Source: Roseiarcus sp.
GTDB taxonomy: Bacteria > Pseudomonadota > Alphaproteobacteria > Rhizobiales > Beijerinckiaceae
Assembly (NCBI GenBank): GCA_030153205.1
Contig: JASLHV010000103.1
Location: 1-31,485, forward strand
DNA length: 31,485 nt
Direction of reading: 5' to 3'
Of this stretch, positions 1 through 7,857 are shown piece by piece; within the stretch, counting starts at the first letter, position 1; the number at the start of each line of letters is the position of its first letter. The notes below the pieces were generated by a model. That model was not told where the DNA came from, searched no databases, and saw only the letters and a list, made by a program, of their open reading frames with translations. The position numbers were made by a program, and so were the translations under genes.

Positions 1-236
1 GGACGAACCACCGCTCGATGAGCCGCCGCTGGACGAACCGCCACTCGACGAACCACCGCTTGACGAACCGCCGCTTGACGAACCGCCGCTTGAGGAACCG
101 CCGCTTGACGAACCGCCGCTTGATGAGCCGCCGCTTGACGAGCCGCCGCTTGATGAACCGCCGCTTGAGGAACCGCCACTCGACGAGCCGCCGCTTGACG
201 AACCGCCACTCGACGAACTGCTGCTTGATCCGCCGC
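1..236. repeat. 15-bp imperfect tandem repeat (SSSGG-coding)
   Basis: The plus-strand unit is approximately ccgccgcttgacgaa, repeated about 15 times with third-position changes (gacgaa/gatgag/gaggaa, cttg/ctcg). On the minus strand each unit reads as one SSSGG pentad. The array degenerates near 215-236 and is cut by the window start, so the total copy number is unknown. Confidence 0.9.
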
Positions 237-513
237 TAGACGAGTTTCCGCCGCCTTTCGCGCCGGGCGTCGTATCGGTGCTCGCGGTAGCAAGGCAGGC
301 CGAAGCGGAGGCGGGATAGTCCTTGAGAAACTGCTCAAGCGCCGATCGAGTGCCGGCAGAGAGAGCGGCTCTACAAGCGCAGCTCGCATCGCTTTGACCG
401 GAAGCCAGGCAGGCCTTGGGATCGAAAGGGGCCGCGTTTGCGCGGGTGTGATGAACGGAGAATAGAGCGACGCTGGTCGCACTTAGAAGCAGTAACGCTG
501 AAACACTCTTCAT
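1..513 (-). CDS. Secreted Ser/Gly-repeat protein, 3' end beyond window
   Basis: I do not recognise a named family. The 171 codons in the window begin MKSVSALLLLSATSVALF and have a typical signal peptide with a likely cleavage after ANA (about residue 27). A roughly 60-residue cysteine-containing head follows (ACLASG, CACRAALSAGT, EQFLKDYPASASACLA), resembling short periplasmic helical modules. From about residue 90 the protein is almost pure Ser and Gly in SSSGG pentads, encoded by a degenerate 15-bp unit, and this continues to the left edge. The head and tail lie in one frame with no stop. Such a low-complexity tail suggests an exported, flexible or surface-exposed linker; that is inference. 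The Shine-Dalgarno is weak. The plus-strand reading of the same repeat (Arg/Leu/Thr-rich) is a shadow. Confidence 0.75.
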   Translation of the reverse strand, partial: MKSVSALLLLSATSVALFSVHHTRANAAPFDPKACLASGQSDASCACRAALSAGTRSALEQFLKDYPASASACLATASTDTTPGAKGGGNSSSGGSSSSSSSGGSSSGGSSSGGSSSGGSSSGGSSSGGSSSGGSSSGGSSSGGSSSGGSSSGGSSSGGSSSGGSSSGGSS

Positions 514-606
514 GACGGGTGACTCGTCTATTTTTGTAAAAAGTGACCCGCCGCATCAAGGAATTGTTAATAAAGGAGAAGCGCTGAATCGATACAACTT
601 TCATTA

Positions 607-612
607 ATTATA
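607..612 (-). promoter_or_regulatory. Possible -10 box upstream of the Ser/Gly-repeat gene
   Basis: On the minus strand a perfect TATAAT lies about 95 nt before the ATG at 513, in an AT-rich stretch. No convincing TTGACA-like -35 is seen 16-18 nt upstream, so this is only a candidate. Confidence 0.25.
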
Positions 613-771
613 GTTAACTCACTGAAGCGCCGGAGAGAGGGGAAACCTGCGTCAATTTTCGCCGTCTCCGCCTTTCGCGATGTCGCGGAAAACGGCCTTG
701 AAATTCGTACGTCACGGTACAAAACCAAGCGACCGGATTTCATTCCTCGTCAGGAGACGCGGACTTGGTCG

Positions 772-882
772 TTAACTCGTTTCACGACGCGAGCGAAGGC
801 TTGGCTTAGGTTTGAATTGGTCGTTGCATTCGGCGTACCAGCCGCGAGTTCGCCGCAAATAATTGCGCGTGCGATCGGCCAT
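772..882 (-). CDS. Possible 36-residue ORF downstream of HD hydrolase
   Basis: The ATG-initiated frame reads MADRTRNYLRRTRGWYAECN and continues as DQFKPKPSLRSRRETS to a TAA. The same frame stays open back to the stop codon of the upstream HD hydrolase, so the 3' tail of a longer ancestral reading frame is an alternative. The composition (several Arg, Trp-Tyr, Cys) is not obviously junk, but there is no good Shine-Dalgarno and no family I recognise. Treat as tentative. Confidence 0.15.
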   Translation of the reverse strand: MADRTRNYLRRTRGWYAECNDQFKPKPSLRSRRETS

Positions 883-918
883 CACTGGCTCGATCTCGGC
901 GACGTACAAACGATGTGA

Positions 919-1530
919 TCAAGACGCCGCGCGAAGGCCTTCGTCGAGCTCAGCGAAACGCAGGAGAAAGCTCTGCTGCGCGAGCGCGGGGCTGAGCGGC
1001 GTCAGATAATGCTCGACGTTTTTGGTTCCGATCCGGGGCGGCTCGAAAAGACGTTTGGCCTCGGCGGTCGAAAAGCCGGCAAGCCGTGTCGCCTCGAGAT
1101 AGGCGGCCGCACGATCCGCCGTCTTGATCAAAGTGGTGAGTTCCTGCGGCGATTGCGACGGCAAGCCAAAGCGCACGAGCGTCGCGGCAAGCAGGCGCAT
1201 CTCGATTTCGCGGTAGTCGCCGCCGATCACCGCCTTGAATGGCGAAATCATGTCGCCGATCACATATTCCGGCGCGTCGTGGAGGAGCGCCGCGAGGCGC
1301 CAAGCCTTCGGCGCTTGCGGCGCAAGGCCGCCGACCAAGGCTTCGACCAACAACGAATGTTGCGCCACGGAGAAAATTTCAGCGCCGATTGTCTGGCCGT
1401 TCCAGCGCGCGACGCGGGCGAGACCATGCGCGATATCCTCGATTTCGATATCGAGCGGCGAAGGATCGACCAGATCAAGCCGGCGCCCTGAAAGCATTCT
1501 TTGCCACGCGCGTTGCTTCACCGCCGCCAT
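919..1530 (-). CDS. HD-domain phosphohydrolase (YfbR-like)
   Basis: A 203-residue cytoplasmic HD-superfamily protein. Likely metal ligands are His58 (AQHSLL), His84-Asp85 (LLHDAPEYVIGD) and Asp139 (KTADRAA), the H...HD...D pattern of YfbR-type 5'-nucleotidases, which hydrolyse deoxynucleoside monophosphates. The exact substrate here is unknown. The start at 1530 is preferred because GAAAGGA lies just upstream; an in-frame ATG at 1536 has the same purine run abutting it, and an open frame reaching 1851 is read-through inside the neighbouring gene. It lies 22 bp downstream of tag on the same strand, so the two are probably co-transcribed. That suits a nucleotide-sanitation and DNA-repair pair. 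Confidence 0.82.
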   Translation of the reverse strand: MAAVKQRAWQRMLSGRRLDLVDPSPLDIEIEDIAHGLARVARWNGQTIGAEIFSVAQHSLLVEALVGGLAPQAPKAWRLAALLHDAPEYVIGDMISPFKAVIGGDYREIEMRLLAATLVRFGLPSQSPQELTTLIKTADRAAAYLEATRLAGFSTAEAKRLFEPPRIGTKNVEHYLTPLSPALAQQSFLLRFAELDEGLRAAS

Positions 1531-1552
1531 GGACATCCTTTCGTTTTTTCGC

Positions 1553-2185
1553 TCAGCGTTTGTGCGCGAGTTTGGCGCAGGCGGAATGACGATGACAGTC
1601 GACGAGATGATCGTTAACCATGCCCGTCGCTTGCATGAACGCATAGACGATGGTCGGCCCGACGAAATTGCCGCCGCGCGCCTTGAGATCTTTCGAGATC
1701 GCCTCGGCTTCCTTTGATTGGGCGGGCACTTCGCGAATCGACTTGCGCTTGTTCTGGATCGGCTTGCCGTCGACGAAGCTCCACAAATGATGCGCGAATC
1801 CATCGCGCTCGGCGAGATCGAGATAGATGCGGGCGAGCGTGGACGCCGCAAGTATTTTCGCTCGGTTTCGTACGATGCCCGGATCGTTCATGAGCTTTTC
1901 GATCTTGGCCGGCTTGTACCGTACGATCTTTTCCGGATCGAAGCCGTCGAAGGCGGCGCGAAAGGCCTCGCGCTTGCGCAAGATCGTGATCCAGGAAAGG
2001 CCGGCCTGGAAGCCGTCGAGAATCAGCTTTTCGAAGAGCGCACGATCGTCCCACTCGGGCACGCCCCATTCCTCGTCATGATAGGCGACGTAGAACGGGT
2101 CTTGGCCCGGCCAGGGGCAACGGTAAAGCCCGTCGTCGTGCGCGACGGCGACAACAGGGCGGGTCGGTTTACTTTTTTCGACCAA
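1553..2185 (-). CDS. tag: DNA-3-methyladenine glycosylase I
   Basis: Removes 3-methyladenine from alkylated DNA in base-excision repair. The 210-residue model carries the family's zinc site: Cys23 and His36 at the N-terminus (YRCPW and AYHDEEWG), and His193 and Cys197 near the end (NDHLVDCH), with spacing equal to Cys4/His17/His175/Cys179 of E. coli Tag. The helix-hairpin-helix region GFQAGLSWITILRKRE is present. Asp57 stands where E. coli has the base-contacting Glu38, a conservative change. I chose the TTG start at 2185 because GAGGAG sits 7 nt upstream and the encoded protein begins close to the family start. The ATG at 2251 adds 22 Arg/Ser-rich residues without homology and has no ribosome-binding site. 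Confidence 0.9.
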   Translation of the reverse strand: MVEKSKPTRPVVAVAHDDGLYRCPWPGQDPFYVAYHDEEWGVPEWDDRALFEKLILDGFQAGLSWITILRKREAFRAAFDGFDPEKIVRYKPAKIEKLMNDPGIVRNRAKILAASTLARIYLDLAERDGFAHHLWSFVDGKPIQNKRKSIREVPAQSKEAEAISKDLKARGGNFVGPTIVYAFMQATGMVNDHLVDCHRHSACAKLAHKR

Positions 2186-2375
2186 GGGGCGTCTCCTCGA
2201 ACGGGAGCGAAGATCGCTCAGCGCGCGCGACGCGGCAAGCGAGCCACGCATACAAACAGCAGGGGCAACCGGCAGAGAAGGCGGCGATTAACCGGCCGCG
2301 CGACGATCGCCCGTTAACCTTTTCTCAAAACTCAGTTCGCCGGATGCGCTGCTTCCAAATAAAATAAAACACATT

Positions 2376-2633
2376 ATGTTTGCGTCTCTTACTCGCTCAC
2401 TCGACGAACTTTCAACCGCCGACGCACGCCGCGCCGCCCTGGCCTATGTCAGCGAGGCTTTCGCGGAAGCGCTTCTTGACGGCATCGACGTCGATCTTTT
2501 CGCCGAGGCGGCCCTCTGCGCGGCTTTTCGCGAACTTGTCGCCGTGCACGGCGAAGAAAAGGCCGCAGCTTTCGCCGAGCTTCTGCCTGAGCGCTTGAGA
2601 CAAGGCGAATTTTCGACCACCGTCCGCCAGTAG
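2376..2633 (+). CDS. Small hypothetical protein, 85 residues
   Basis: An acidic, Ala/Leu/Glu-rich, probably all-helical protein starting MFASLTRSLDELSTADARRA. It has no signal peptide, membrane segment or cysteine cluster apart from one Cys. The codon use is that of the neighbours, and the frame is strongly coding-like (GC-rich third positions), which is why I accept it. It begins after an AT-rich leader (aaataaaataaaacacatt) that could hold its promoter, although no clear Shine-Dalgarno is visible. It ends 90 bp before the reductase gene on the same strand. The function is not recognisable. Confidence 0.6.
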   Translation: MFASLTRSLDELSTADARRAALAYVSEAFAEALLDGIDVDLFAEAALCAAFRELVAVHGEEKAAAFAELLPERLRQGEFSTTVRQ

Positions 2634-2723
2634 CGATTCCTTGCCCGTTGCGCATAGTTGCGCAACGATAGGTCCGTCCGAGCCGCGAATCTTGCGTCGG
2701 CGGATAAGAGGGCGGGGGCGGCC

Positions 2724-3707
2724 ATGACCTTCAAAGCCTTGCGCGTTGACAAAACCAGCCAAGGAACGGACGTCCGTTTCGTCGATATGAACGACGAAGA
2801 CCTGATGGATGGCGACGTCGCGGTGCGCGTCACTCATTCGACCGTCAATTACAAGGATGGCCTCGTCATGGCCGGGCGCCCGGGCGTCGTCCAACGCTAT
2901 CCGATGATCGCCGGCGTCGATTTCGCCGGCGTCGTCGAATCGTCCACGCATGCGCGCTTCCAGCCCGGCGATGAGGTTCTGCTCAATGGCTACGGCCTTA
3001 GCCAGACCCATTACGGCGGTTATGCCGGCAAGGCGCGCGTGCCAGGAGACTGGCTGGTCAGGCTGCCAAACCATATGAGTCGCGCCGAGACCATGGCGAT
3101 CGGAACCGCCGGCTATACGGCGATGCTTTGCGTGCTCGCCCTCGAGCGGCAAGGGATGCGCCCCTGGCAAGGGCCGGTGCTCGTGACGGGCGCCGCCGGC
3201 GGCGTCGGCTCCGTCGCGGTCGCGCTTCTCGCCGCGACGGGATGGCGGGTGGTCGCCTCGACCGGGCGGCCCGAGGAGGCGGACTATTTGCGCGAGCTCG
3301 GCGCCTCGGAAATCATCGATCGCGCAGAGCTCTCGTCACCTGGAAAGCCGCTCGGCAAGGAGCGCTGGGCGGCGGCGATCGACAGTGTCGGCTCGCATAC
3401 GCTCGCCAATGTCCTTGCCGGCCTGATCCGGGAAGGCGCCGTCGCGGCCTGCGGACTCGCGCAAGGCATCGACTTGCCGGCGACCGTTGCGCCCTTCATC
3501 CTGCGCGGGGCGCAATTGATCGGTGTCGATAGCGTTCAATGCCCGATGCCAAGGCGATTGGAGGCCTGGATCCGGCTGGCGCGCGATCTTGATCGCAAAA
3601 AATTGACGGAAATGACCAAGACGATCCCGTTCGACCGCGTCATGGAGGCGGGCTCCGAAATCCTCGCCGGCAAAGTGCGCGGCAGAGTGGTCGTTGAAAT
3701 TGGCTGA
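2724..3707 (+). CDS. acuI: Acrylyl-CoA reductase / YhdH-type quinone oxidoreductase
   Basis: A 327-residue member of the medium-chain dehydrogenase/reductase superfamily, YhdH/AcuI branch. Family members reduce acryloyl-CoA to propionyl-CoA with NADPH, which detoxifies acrylate. An N-terminal GroES-like fold (THSTVNYKDGLVMAG, IAGVDFAGVV) is followed by a Rossmann domain with the nucleotide loop GAAGGVGSVAVALL and the downstream STGRPEEADYLRELGA segment that favours NADPH. No structural zinc cysteines are seen, as expected for this branch. The ATG at 2724 (MTFKALRVDK) matches the family start and follows a G-rich ribosome-binding site; the longer frame from 2658 adds an unrelated Arg/Ala-rich leader. 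The substrate is inferred from the family. Confidence 0.88.
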   Translation: MTFKALRVDKTSQGTDVRFVDMNDEDLMDGDVAVRVTHSTVNYKDGLVMAGRPGVVQRYPMIAGVDFAGVVESSTHARFQPGDEVLLNGYGLSQTHYGGYAGKARVPGDWLVRLPNHMSRAETMAIGTAGYTAMLCVLALERQGMRPWQGPVLVTGAAGGVGSVAVALLAATGWRVVASTGRPEEADYLRELGASEIIDRAELSSPGKPLGKERWAAAIDSVGSHTLANVLAGLIREGAVAACGLAQGIDLPATVAPFILRGAQLIGVDSVQCPMPRRLEAWIRLARDLDRKKLTEMTKTIPFDRVMEAGSEILAGKVRGRVVVEIG

Positions 3708-3752
3708 AGATTGTGAGTTGCATTCAGCGCGGGCGCCAGTGATGAAGGCGCC

Positions 3753-4481
3753 ATGACCGATGTAACCTTTCCGGCCGCCGCCGCGGCGGGCCTTATCTCC
3801 TTTCTCAGCCCTTGCGTCCTGCCCTTGGCGCCGCCTTATTTGTGTTACCTCGCGGGCGCTAGCCTTGAAGAACTGGTCGAAGAAGGGGAGGCCCAGGCAA
3901 GGCGCAAGACCGTCATCGCCTCGCTGCTTTTTGTCCTTGGCTTTGCGACCGTCTTTGTCGCGCTTGGCGCTACCGCGTCGGTCTTTGGCGCGATTCTAAG
4001 GGAGTGGAGCCACGTTCTCTCGATCGCGGCGGGGCTCGGCATCATGGTCATGGGCCTCCACTTCCTCGGCGTATTTCGGCTGAATGTTTTGTTTCGTGAG
4101 AAGCGCTTTGAAGTGTCGCGCCCGCCGAGTCTCTGGACAGCCTATTTGATGGGGCTCGCCTTCGCCTTCGGCTGGACGCCATGCATAGGGCCGATCCTGG
4201 CGGCGATTCTCGCGGTGGCCGGGTCGGAGGACACTGTGGGGCGCGGCGCCGCCCTGCTTGGCGCTTATTCGCTCGGGCTGGGGGCGCCCTTCGTCATTGC
4301 GGCCTTCGCCATGGGGCCTTTCTTAGGCGCGGCACGGCGCTTTCGCAGCCAATTCGGCCGAGTCGAAAAGCTTGTCGGCGCGCTGCTGGTGTTGACCGGC
4401 GTCGCCTTCTTGAGCGGTGGCGTGCAGGCGGCGTCGATGTGGCTGATCGACGAATTCCCCTCGCTCAGCCAACTGGGCTGA
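3753..4481 (+). CDS. ccdA: CcdA-type thiol-disulfide transporter (cytochrome c biogenesis)
   Basis: An inner-membrane protein of 242 residues with about six hydrophobic helices. It passes reducing equivalents from cytoplasmic thioredoxin to periplasmic acceptors used in cytochrome c maturation or other disulfide reduction. The redox pair is visible as Cys21 in FLSPCVLPL (helix 1) and Cys144 in GWTPCIGP (helix 4), the hallmark of CcdA and the DsbD membrane domain. The 242-residue length fits CcdA rather than full DsbD, because no periplasmic domains are attached. No other ccm gene is in the window, so the electron acceptor cannot be named from context. It follows acuI by 45 bp on the same strand and converges with the liv operon across a shared hairpin. 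Confidence 0.88.
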   Translation: MTDVTFPAAAAAGLISFLSPCVLPLAPPYLCYLAGASLEELVEEGEAQARRKTVIASLLFVLGFATVFVALGATASVFGAILREWSHVLSIAAGLGIMVMGLHFLGVFRLNVLFREKRFEVSRPPSLWTAYLMGLAFAFGWTPCIGPILAAILAVAGSEDTVGRGAALLGAYSLGLGAPFVIAAFAMGPFLGAARRFRSQFGRVEKLVGALLVLTGVAFLSGGVQAASMWLIDEFPSLSQLG

Positions 4482-4484
4482 TCG

Positions 4485-4515
4485 AATAAAAAAGCGCGCC
4501 GTTTCCGGCGCGCTT
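4485..4515 (-). terminator. Rho-independent terminator after braC
   Basis: Perfect 9-bp stem: aagcgcgcc (4492-4500), loop gtttcc, ggcgcgctt (4507-4515). Read on the minus strand it is followed by TTTTTTATT, a proper U-tract, so it ends the liv/braC transcript. On the plus strand the stem could also act on ccdA, but no T-run follows it there. Confidence 0.85.
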
Positions 4516-4565
4516 CGAAGATTTCAAGCGCAGCGCCAATGACCGGCGCCGCGATTTTCAAATCA

Positions 4566-5684
4566 TCACATCTGCTTGTAGGTGATCTTGCCGTCGTCGC
4601 CCTTCTTCCAGACGTACCAGACATAGTCGACGGTCGTGCGGTCGCCCTTCGCGTCGAAGGAAATGTCGCCGATCACGGTCGAGAACTTGTTGCCTGGCGC
4701 ATGCATCACCGCTGCGATCTTCTTCGGATCGAGCGACTTCGCCTTCTCGGCCGCCTCCTTCATGATTTGAACTGCGGCGTAGGAGTAGAGCGTATAGGCC
4801 TCCGGCTCATAGCCCTTGGCGCGGAACTCGGCGACGGCGTCCTTCGCGGCCGGGTTGTTGCGCGGATCGGGACCGAAGGACATCAGCGTGCCTTCAACGC
4901 CCGGACCGCCGATCGAGGCGAATTCCGCATCAGTGATGCCGTCGCCGGAGATCATTACGGTCTTCATGCCCTGGTCGCGCATCTGACGTACGATCAAGCC
5001 GCCTTCAGTGTGCAACCCACCCCACATCACATAATCGGCGCCTGAAGCCTTGATCTTCGAGACAATGGCCGAATAGTCCTTCTCACCCGTGTTCACGCCT
5101 TCGTAGAGCACTTCCTTGACGCCGCCGGCGTTCATGAAGCCTTTCGCCGCGTCGGCGAGTCCTTGGCCATAGGTCGTCTTGTCATGGACGATAGCGATCT
5201 TCTTGCCCTTGAGGTCCTTGATCGCGTAATCGGCCCAGAGCTTGCCCTGCTGGTCGTCACGGCCGCAGTCGCGGAAGACGTCCCACAATTTGCGGTCGGT
5301 GACCTTCGGGTTGGTCGCCGAAGGCGTGATCATGAGGATGCCGTTATCCGCATAGACTTCGGACGCTGGAATGGTCACGCCGGAGTTGAAGTGGCCGACA
5401 ACCAGCTTGACGCCATCGCCGACGAACTTGTTGGCGACCGACACGCCCTGTTTCGGATCGGAGACGTCATCGCCTTGCTCAACCTGGATTTGTTGGCCGA
5501 GAATGCCGCCAGCCTTATTGATGTCTTCCGCGGCTTGCGCGACACCGTTGGTCAATTGCGCGCCGAAGGCGGCGTTAGGACCAGTGATCGGCCCAGCGAC
5601 GGCAAGCTTAATCTGGGCGCTTGCAGCGCCCGCGTAAGCCAGCCCCGCGGCGAGCACGAGGCTCGTCAGCCAAAGTTTCCTCAT
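4566..5684 (-). CDS. braC: Branched-chain amino acid ABC transporter, periplasmic binding protein
   Basis: A 372-residue LivK/BraC-type solute-binding protein. It captures leucine, isoleucine, valine or related amino acids in the periplasm and delivers them to LivHM. The signal peptide MRKLWLTSLVLAAGLAYAGA ends with a likely cleavage after ASA, before QIKLAVAGPITG. The type I periplasmic-binding fold shows the family segments GPNAAFGAQ, VGHFNSGVT, MITPSATNP, FRDCGRDDQQG (an RxxGRDDQQ-type motif) and VYDVWY-like strands near the end. The start at 5684 is set by AGGGAG 7-8 nt upstream and by the signal peptide; the open frame to 5801 adds unrelated residues. It is the last gene of the liv cluster, 153 bp after the DUF6867 gene, and is closed by the terminator at 4485-4515. 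True substrate range is unknown. Confidence 0.93.
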   Translation of the reverse strand: MRKLWLTSLVLAAGLAYAGAASAQIKLAVAGPITGPNAAFGAQLTNGVAQAAEDINKAGGILGQQIQVEQGDDVSDPKQGVSVANKFVGDGVKLVVGHFNSGVTIPASEVYADNGILMITPSATNPKVTDRKLWDVFRDCGRDDQQGKLWADYAIKDLKGKKIAIVHDKTTYGQGLADAAKGFMNAGGVKEVLYEGVNTGEKDYSAIVSKIKASGADYVMWGGLHTEGGLIVRQMRDQGMKTVMISGDGITDAEFASIGGPGVEGTLMSFGPDPRNNPAAKDAVAEFRAKGYEPEAYTLYSYAAVQIMKEAAEKAKSLDPKKIAAVMHAPGNKFSTVIGDISFDAKGDRTTVDYVWYVWKKGDDGKITYKQM

Positions 5685-5837
5685 ATACCTACTCCCTCTT
5701 TCAATTCGGTCGCTACACGCAACCCGTTCGGTAGAAGACCAGTCCCACCTTGGGTCTGGATAATTCCCCTTTTTCGACGAAGAGTCACCAGAAAAGGGCA
5801 AAGGTTTAGGGGGTTAGCGCTGCCTGCACCCGTCAAG

Positions 5838-6185
5838 TCAGCGCGGCCGCCAATTCAGTCCGGATTTCTCAAACGCCCAAGAATATTGCGTCGCCATCTG
5901 GGTCGCTCGCATCGATCGATAGCCGCAGAATCCGGCGACGAAGAGAATGACCAAAGCGACCGCATAGAATTGTATTGACAGAAGATCTTCCTGATAGAGC
6001 GCGAAGTGCAGGAAACGTACCGCGCAAGCAAGAACGATCATCGAAGGGATGAGCTGCCAGGCGGGACTCCAAGTCTTGGCCAGAGCCCGGCCGCTGGCGA
6101 AACCCGCCGCCCCGCCAATAACGAGGGTCAGCAAGATAAACACCCCGAAGCCGCTATCGGTATCAGCCCACAAGACGCCGTTCAT
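5838..6185 (-). CDS. DUF6867 membrane protein of the liv operon
   Basis: A 115-residue membrane protein with three or four hydrophobic segments (GVFILLTLVIGGAAGFASG, WQLIPSMIVLACAVRFLHFA, FYAVALVILFVAGFCGYR) and a C-terminus ending in TQYSWAFEKSGLNWRP. This pattern matches the uncharacterised DUF6867 family, which in Hyphomicrobiales is habitually encoded beside branched-chain amino acid transporter genes. Its ATG overlaps the stop of livF by one base (TGATG), so translation is coupled. An accessory role in the transporter is suggested by context alone, and no biochemical function is known to me. Confidence 0.85.
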   Translation of the reverse strand: MNGVLWADTDSGFGVFILLTLVIGGAAGFASGRALAKTWSPAWQLIPSMIVLACAVRFLHFALYQEDLLSIQFYAVALVILFVAGFCGYRSMRATQMATQYSWAFEKSGLNWRPR

Positions 6186-6952
6186 CAGTGACCTCCCTCG
6201 AGGTAAGCCGATCGCACCTCGGGTCTTGCGAGCAATTCCTGGCCGGTCCCACGCATCGTGATCTGGCCGTTGACCATGACATAGCCGCGATGCGCCAGTT
6301 TGAGCGCGTGGAACGCGTTCTGCTCAACGAGAAAGACGGTTAGCTTCTCTGTCTTGTTGAGTTCGGCGATCACGTTGAAAATCTGTTTGACGATCAAAGG
6401 CGCGAGGCCGAGAGACGGTTCGTCGAGCAGCAGAAGGCGCGGTCTGCTCATCAGCGCGCGGCCGATCGCCAGCATCTGCTGCTCGCCGCCGGAGAGCGTG
6501 CCGCCGCGCTGCGTCGCGCGCTCACGAAGACGCGGAAACATCTTGAAGACCCGTTCGAGATCTTCTTCGAAATGGGCGAAATTATTGATCGACGCGCCCA
6601 TTTGAAGATTTTCGAACACGGTCATGCGCGGGAAGATGCGGCGGCCTTCCGGCGACTGCGCGATTTTGAGGCGGGCAATTTCGTGCGTCGGCAGGCGCGA
6701 TATTTCCTTTCCATCGAAAACGATCGAGCCGCGGCGCGCGCGCGGCGAGCCGCAAATCGTCATCATCGTCGTCGACTTGCCGGCGCCATTGGCTCCGATC
6801 AGCGTGACGATTTCGCCTTCATTGACGTCGATGTCGACGCCTTTCAGTGCTTGGATCTTGCCATAAAACGTCTCAATGCCGCGAACCGTGAGCAGAGGCC
6901 GGCCGACCGGAGCGGGCGTCGGCGCTGTTTGCATCGTCGCCGCCTGGCTCAT
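6185..6952 (-). CDS. livF: Branched-chain amino acid ABC transporter ATPase LivF
   Basis: A 255-residue ATPase, one of the two different ATPases of the transporter. Walker A GANGAGKST lies at about residues 53-61, then the Q-loop region AQSPEGRRIFPRMTV, the signature TLSGGEQQMLAIGRAL, Walker B LLLLDEPSLGLAP and the switch histidine equivalent in VEQNAFHALKLA. The roughly 20-residue Pro/Ala-rich N-terminal leader before RPLLTVRGIETFYG is longer than usual. The start codon overlaps the livG stop by ATGA (6949-6952), and its own stop overlaps the next gene by one base, so the operon is tightly coupled. Confidence 0.95.
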   Translation of the reverse strand: MSQAATMQTAPTPAPVGRPLLTVRGIETFYGKIQALKGVDIDVNEGEIVTLIGANGAGKSTTMMTICGSPRARRGSIVFDGKEISRLPTHEIARLKIAQSPEGRRIFPRMTVFENLQMGASINNFAHFEEDLERVFKMFPRLRERATQRGGTLSGGEQQMLAIGRALMSRPRLLLLDEPSLGLAPLIVKQIFNVIAELNKTEKLTVFLVEQNAFHALKLAHRGYVMVNGQITMRGTGQELLARPEVRSAYLEGGH

Positions 6953-7857
6953 GCTCCGATCTCCGCTTCGACCGCGTCAACTTCCTCGTCGGCAACGCCG
7001 AGATAGGCCGCGATGACTTTCGGATCGTCGCGTACTTCCTTCGGCGTACCGTCGGAGATTTTCGTCCCATAGTCCAAGACAACAATATGATCCGATATCT
7101 GCATCACCACCGACATGTCATGCTCGATCAGCAAGATCGACGTGTTGTGGGAATCCCGGATGGAGTTGAGCAGCGTATTGAGATCGGCGGATTCGCGCGG
7201 GTTAAGGCCCGCCGCAGGTTCGTCAAGGCACAGAAGGATGGGGTCGGTGCACATCGCGCGAGCAATTTCCAACCGCCTTTGCGCGCCATAGGGCAATTCG
7301 CCCGCCGGATCGTCAGCGCGATCCATCAACCCGATTTTATCGAGCCAATATTTCGAACGCTCGATCGCCTCGGCCTCGCGGGCGCGATAACTGGGCGCGC
7401 CGAGAACGCCAAGCACCGTAAAGCCGCTCGCCATCATCAGGGGGTTGTGATGTGCGACGAGCAGGTTCTCCAGGACCGTCATGCCTTGGAACAAGCGGAT
7501 GTTCTGGAACGTCCGCGCCACGCGCGCCCTCCAGGCGATCTCATGGCCGGGCATGCGTTCCAGCAGATAGAGTTCGCCCGACGGAGTCTTGCCGTGTCGG
7601 GCCGGCGTCCTGGTCAACGCCTCGACGTCGGCCGAAGCTGCGACGCCCTCTTTGGCGAGCGCCAGTCGGCCCTCGGTCGGTTTATAAAAGCCGGTTACGC
7701 AATTGAAGACCGTCGTCTTGCCGGCGCCGTTCGGCCCGATCAACGCGGTGATATCGCCGCGTCCAACTTGAAAAGAGAGATCGTTGACGGCGACCAAACC
7801 GCCGAAACGCATCGTCAGGTGTTCGACTGAAAGCAGCGGATTGGTTTGCCAGCGCAT
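6949..7857 (-). CDS. livG: Branched-chain amino acid ABC transporter ATPase LivG
   Basis: A 302-residue ATPase with Walker A GPNGAGKTT, the Q-loop region VARTFQNIRLFQGM, a signature read as LPYGAQRRLEIARAM (the LivG variant of LSGGQ), Walker B ILLCLDEPAAGLNP and the H-loop LLIEHDMSVVM. Between Walker A and the Q-loop there is a roughly 35-residue insertion (around TRTPARHGKTPSGELYLLER), as in other alphaproteobacterial LivG proteins. The C-terminus carries the LivG tail KEVRDDPKVIAAYLG. The start codon overlaps the livM stop by one base. Confidence 0.95.
   Translation of the reverse strand: MRWQTNPLLSVEHLTMRFGGLVAVNDLSFQVGRGDITALIGPNGAGKTTVFNCVTGFYKPTEGRLALAKEGVAASADVEALTRTPARHGKTPSGELYLLERMPGHEIAWRARVARTFQNIRLFQGMTVLENLLVAHHNPLMMASGFTVLGVLGAPSYRAREAEAIERSKYWLDKIGLMDRADDPAGELPYGAQRRLEIARAMCTDPILLCLDEPAAGLNPRESADLNTLLNSIRDSHNTSILLIEHDMSVVMQISDHIVVLDYGTKISDGTPKEVRDDPKVIAAYLGVADEEVDAVEAEIGA

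Larger units (their letters stand above)
514..918. other. Intergenic stretch, largely featureless
   Basis: This 405-bp stretch separates the HD hydrolase stop from the start of the Ser/Gly-repeat gene. Apart from the -10-like hexamer at 607-612 and one short minus-strand open frame (772-882) I see no recognisable gene, RNA or repeat in it. Confidence 0.5.

Noticed and set aside
1..236. CRISPR-like regular repeat
   Set aside because: There are no spacers: the 15-bp units are directly abutting and encode SSSGG pentads in one frame.
18..239. 73-residue plus-strand Arg/Leu/Thr repeat protein
   Set aside because: It is the complementary reading of the SSSGG array. The minus-strand frame has a signal peptide and a coherent head.
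371..604. 77-residue minus-strand frame MKVVSIQRFSF
   Set aside because: It overlaps the signal-peptide gene start in another frame and ends without relation to the repeat region; the frame starting at 513 is far more protein-like.
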